Source: Polyodon spathula (Eukaryota > Chordata > Actinopteri > Acipenseriformes > Polyodontidae). Taken from it: a DNA stretch of 64,000 nt. The DNA lies in assembly GCF_017654505.1 (NCBI RefSeq), contig NC_054548.1, positions 37,317,570 through 37,381,569 on the forward strand. The letters are read 5' to 3'. Below, one piece after another: positions 61,347 through 64,000 of the stretch (positions within the stretch are counted from its first letter, which is position 1; each line of letters begins with the position of its first letter). The position numbers and the translations under genes are program-made. Under the pieces are notes generated by a model that worked only from the letters and a program-made list of their open reading frames with translations, was not told where the DNA came from and made no database searches.

Positions 61347-64000
61347 TAATAAACAAAGGGGTAGGACACTCTGCCACAGAGCTCCACCCTCCACCATCAT
61401 CTTTTTTGGATTGAGCAATTGTTTTTCATTTCTTAAGCTGTTTTTCTACCCAGACCAAATGTTGCCTCACTGCTGTAAAACCAGTCGAAAGGACTGAAGA
61501 TCAATGGACGACCTCTGTTCCTCCTGTCAAGCCAATCGCCTCAGCATCTGATGTTATCAAGCCACTGAACCCTAGGAAAGGGCAAGCCTGACACCTGGTA
61601 TGCCTGACCAGTAGGGGTTCAGTTGAACCACAGTCACAGGCTAATGCAGTTAACCTTTCACCATTGAATGGTACATTGTAAACTGCTCAGATGATTTCCC
61701 ACCACAATCCATCAAATGGTGCATTGTAAACTCCCCAGATGATTTTCCAGCCCAACCCATGGGTCCGTAAAAACCAATTTAGCACTCTCTGTGCACCCCC
61801 AGCAAAGACCGACATCCAGGACTCAAACCGTGGAGCTCGTGATACTCACCCTGCACAAAGTAATGCCACTGGCTACCCAAGATGCAACTTTATTACTTAA
61901 CTCGGTCAGCTACAGGCGAGAATTTATTGAATACTTCCCAAACTTTAAGAAACCCAAGTGCAAGCACACACCTCCTACTGACAGTGCACAGTGAAAAGTA
62001 ATTGCAACTAATGTTCATCAGGGGGTTGGGATCTGCACCCTTTAAGGAACTTTTGAAAAGGTATTTTTAGTGTCCTTGTAGTAGTAGCAACTAGCATTTG
62101 AACCCAATGCACTCACAGCCCCAGACTCCACATTTGTAACAGATATACTCCACTCAAGTAATTAGGAAGAGGCCCACGTGACTGCTTTGCAAATGTTCTC
62201 TAATGAGATTGCTTTTTTGATGGTCCCTGTTTACTTTAATTGCTTCATCCTGATCTCCACAGTCCAGCCTATTTGGAAAACTTAATGGCCATTTTTATAC
62301 CGGCATTGGCTGCTGAATATGCATCTATATTTGGAAAACAAACCACAGGTGTACATTTGAAAGAAACAAACAAACATTTATATACGCTGTATCCCAAGGC
62401 ACATAATCCTAAATTGCTACATGAGGCTACTTGTTACAAAAGCACAGTACTGCTATATATGAACCTGGTGTGTGCTGAGTTTGCAGCTGTGTTCTGTACT
62501 GTAGGTACTTTTGTATTTGTGGAAACCACAATCCTACAACCAGTACTATTAGCAGGCCTATCTTTTTTATTTCTGTAGAAACCTCTATTAATTTTTCAGT
62601 CAAAATAAGATCACATGGTTTTCCAACACTTGTTTTAAGTCAAATTAGTTCTTCAAGACCTTGAACTAATATGGGTTAATTTTTCAAGATGACTGGATCA
62701 CTTCCAAGCAGTCCATCCAATTTCCATTTAAATTAAGCATAACAGTATGTTCATTTCAACACCAGTTCTTACTTTGGATGCTTGGTAGATGATTATTTTG
62801 AAGTAGCACATCATGACAAAGTAAAGTTTGTTCTTAAATCAGCACTCTTGAAACATGGGTTTAAACAGTTATTTCCACTGTTTAATATGAAGTTTAATTT
62901 AATAAAGAATAAAAAATAAAATTCAGCTAGTTATAGCAGGTAGGGGATGGTTCAGAGAAGGATTGCATTTTCCCACATACATATCTCTTATGACTTTATT
63001 ATTTAAAAGTGAATATGCCGACAAAAATATTTTCAGTTATTTTGGAATGTTGCTTTTGATTGGACCAAGATTACAAATATGACCTGTGTTATAATATAGC
63101 CTCAGATCACCTCTAATCCCTACCCTCAAAAGTTGACCCATGCTGTATAGCCTTTAATGAGTTTGAATCTGTTTTAATTGGCAGTATTGTGTGATGGATT
63201 TTGAGTCCTGTTGGTGAGATGAGCTCTCTTACCACAGATGCAGACAAGCTGTCCTTTGTGTTGTGGGTAAGATGTGTGTGTGGTTGCGTCTCTGAAATAA
63301 ATTTGATCTCCATTTAAATTACAGTGCAGCAAAAAATGTAAAAAGAACTACGATTTTGCTGCAGTGTCAACAGAAGGAATGGTCCTGGTAACACATTATC
63401 AATTTGAGATGTAAGGCAAGGAATTATTTATTTATTAATCTAGTTATTTGATAAGTTCTGTTACAAACGTTTCAACATAGCAATGCTAAAACAGTTATGC
63501 AGGGTCAACGAAGACTTTCTTACAGTGAGACAGTACCAACAACCAACATGTTATAGCCTTATTAGCATTCAGATGACATAGAATATGAAAAACTATATAT
63601 GCAGATGAGGATACTTGCAGTGTTGAAGGATTGTTGCATAGTAAAACATGTTATTACAAACTATCCATGCAGAAGGCATTAAATGAGAATGTTATAGAAT
63701 ACTTAGGAGGGTGAATGTTTTTTTTTTTTTTTTTAAATACCTGATAAGCTTGCAAAATGTTTATTAATGGCTTAAAGACTCAAAATAGACAATGGGTCCA
63801 AAAATATATATGGACATTCCTGTGTTTGTGGGGTTTAGGGTGGGCCATGTTGTCAGTATTTTTGTACTCAAGGTTGCTTAAATAGCTTGGTAGAAATAAT
63901 AACTGTGAAAAATAGTAGTATAGGAACTGCTAACCCCAAATTCTGTACAATTGGGGTACATTTCTATGTCAACATTTATGTAGAAAAAAAATGCAGTTTA
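61347..64000. other. AT-rich DNA with no recognised gene
   Basis: The frames at 61791-61994, 62240-62578 and 63113-63313 have no recognisable motif. The segment has a T run (63719-63734) and ends in ordinary AT-rich sequence. Confidence 0.5.

Overview
ORGANISM AND CHARACTER. This is eukaryotic genomic DNA. It is AT-rich, gene-poor and packed with nested transposable elements. The mix of elements points to a ray-finned fish: several Tc1-like elements, a pogo/Tigger-like element, ZBED-type hAT remains, DIRS-type elements, a tRNA-derived SINE, many solo LTRs and a Ty3/gypsy element of the Gmr1 type. The SINE resembles repeats I associate with sturgeon/paddlefish genomes, so a non-teleost such as Acipenseriformes is plausible, but this is inference. 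No intact host gene was recognised. LAYOUT. 0-1.5 kb: the 3' end of a frameshifted ORF of unknown family, an LTR fragment and a broken minus-strand ORF. 1.5-6.9 kb: AT-rich DNA with one DDE_4-type transposase remnant near 5 kb. 6.9-9.8 kb: a decayed ZBED-like hAT transposase (minus), a DIRS-type reverse transcriptase remnant (plus), and inside that a 588-bp hAT element with an exact 8-bp target duplication. 9.8-14.4 kb: no recognised gene. 14.4-18.1 kb: a SINE, two minus-strand solo LTRs, a truncated Gmr1-like LTR and a long TA/TG microsatellite. 20.5-30.3 kb: two Gmr1-like solo LTRs flanking a complete element (22413-28271). That element has LTRs differing by two substitutions and three small indels, a 5-bp target duplication, a tRNA-Leu-type primer site and one open 1435-codon gag-pol frame. 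32.4-33.5 kb: a Tigger-like element carrying a hairpin MITE. 35.0-36.9 kb: a minus-strand solo LTR, a 38-base C run and a SINE fragment. 38.1-43.2 kb: phase-compatible exon remnants of a BEN-domain gene, with a Tc1 element and a solo LTR in one intron. 45.2-48 kb: Tc1 remnants, one split by a solo LTR. 52.1-56.0 kb: a DIRS-like element with inverted termini, a reverse transcriptase/RNase H remnant and a repeat-rich interior. 59.7-61.35 kb: a Tc1-like element whose transposase is interrupted by one TGA codon. HOW IT FITS TOGETHER. The main story is layered insertion. The element most likely to be, or recently to have been, active is the Gmr1-type retrotransposon. Its coding order is Gag, protease, integrase, reverse transcriptase, RNase H, so integrase precedes reverse transcriptase, the reverse of ordinary Ty3/gypsy. 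The other copies are progressively more decayed and mostly survive as solo LTRs with still-visible 5-bp duplications.
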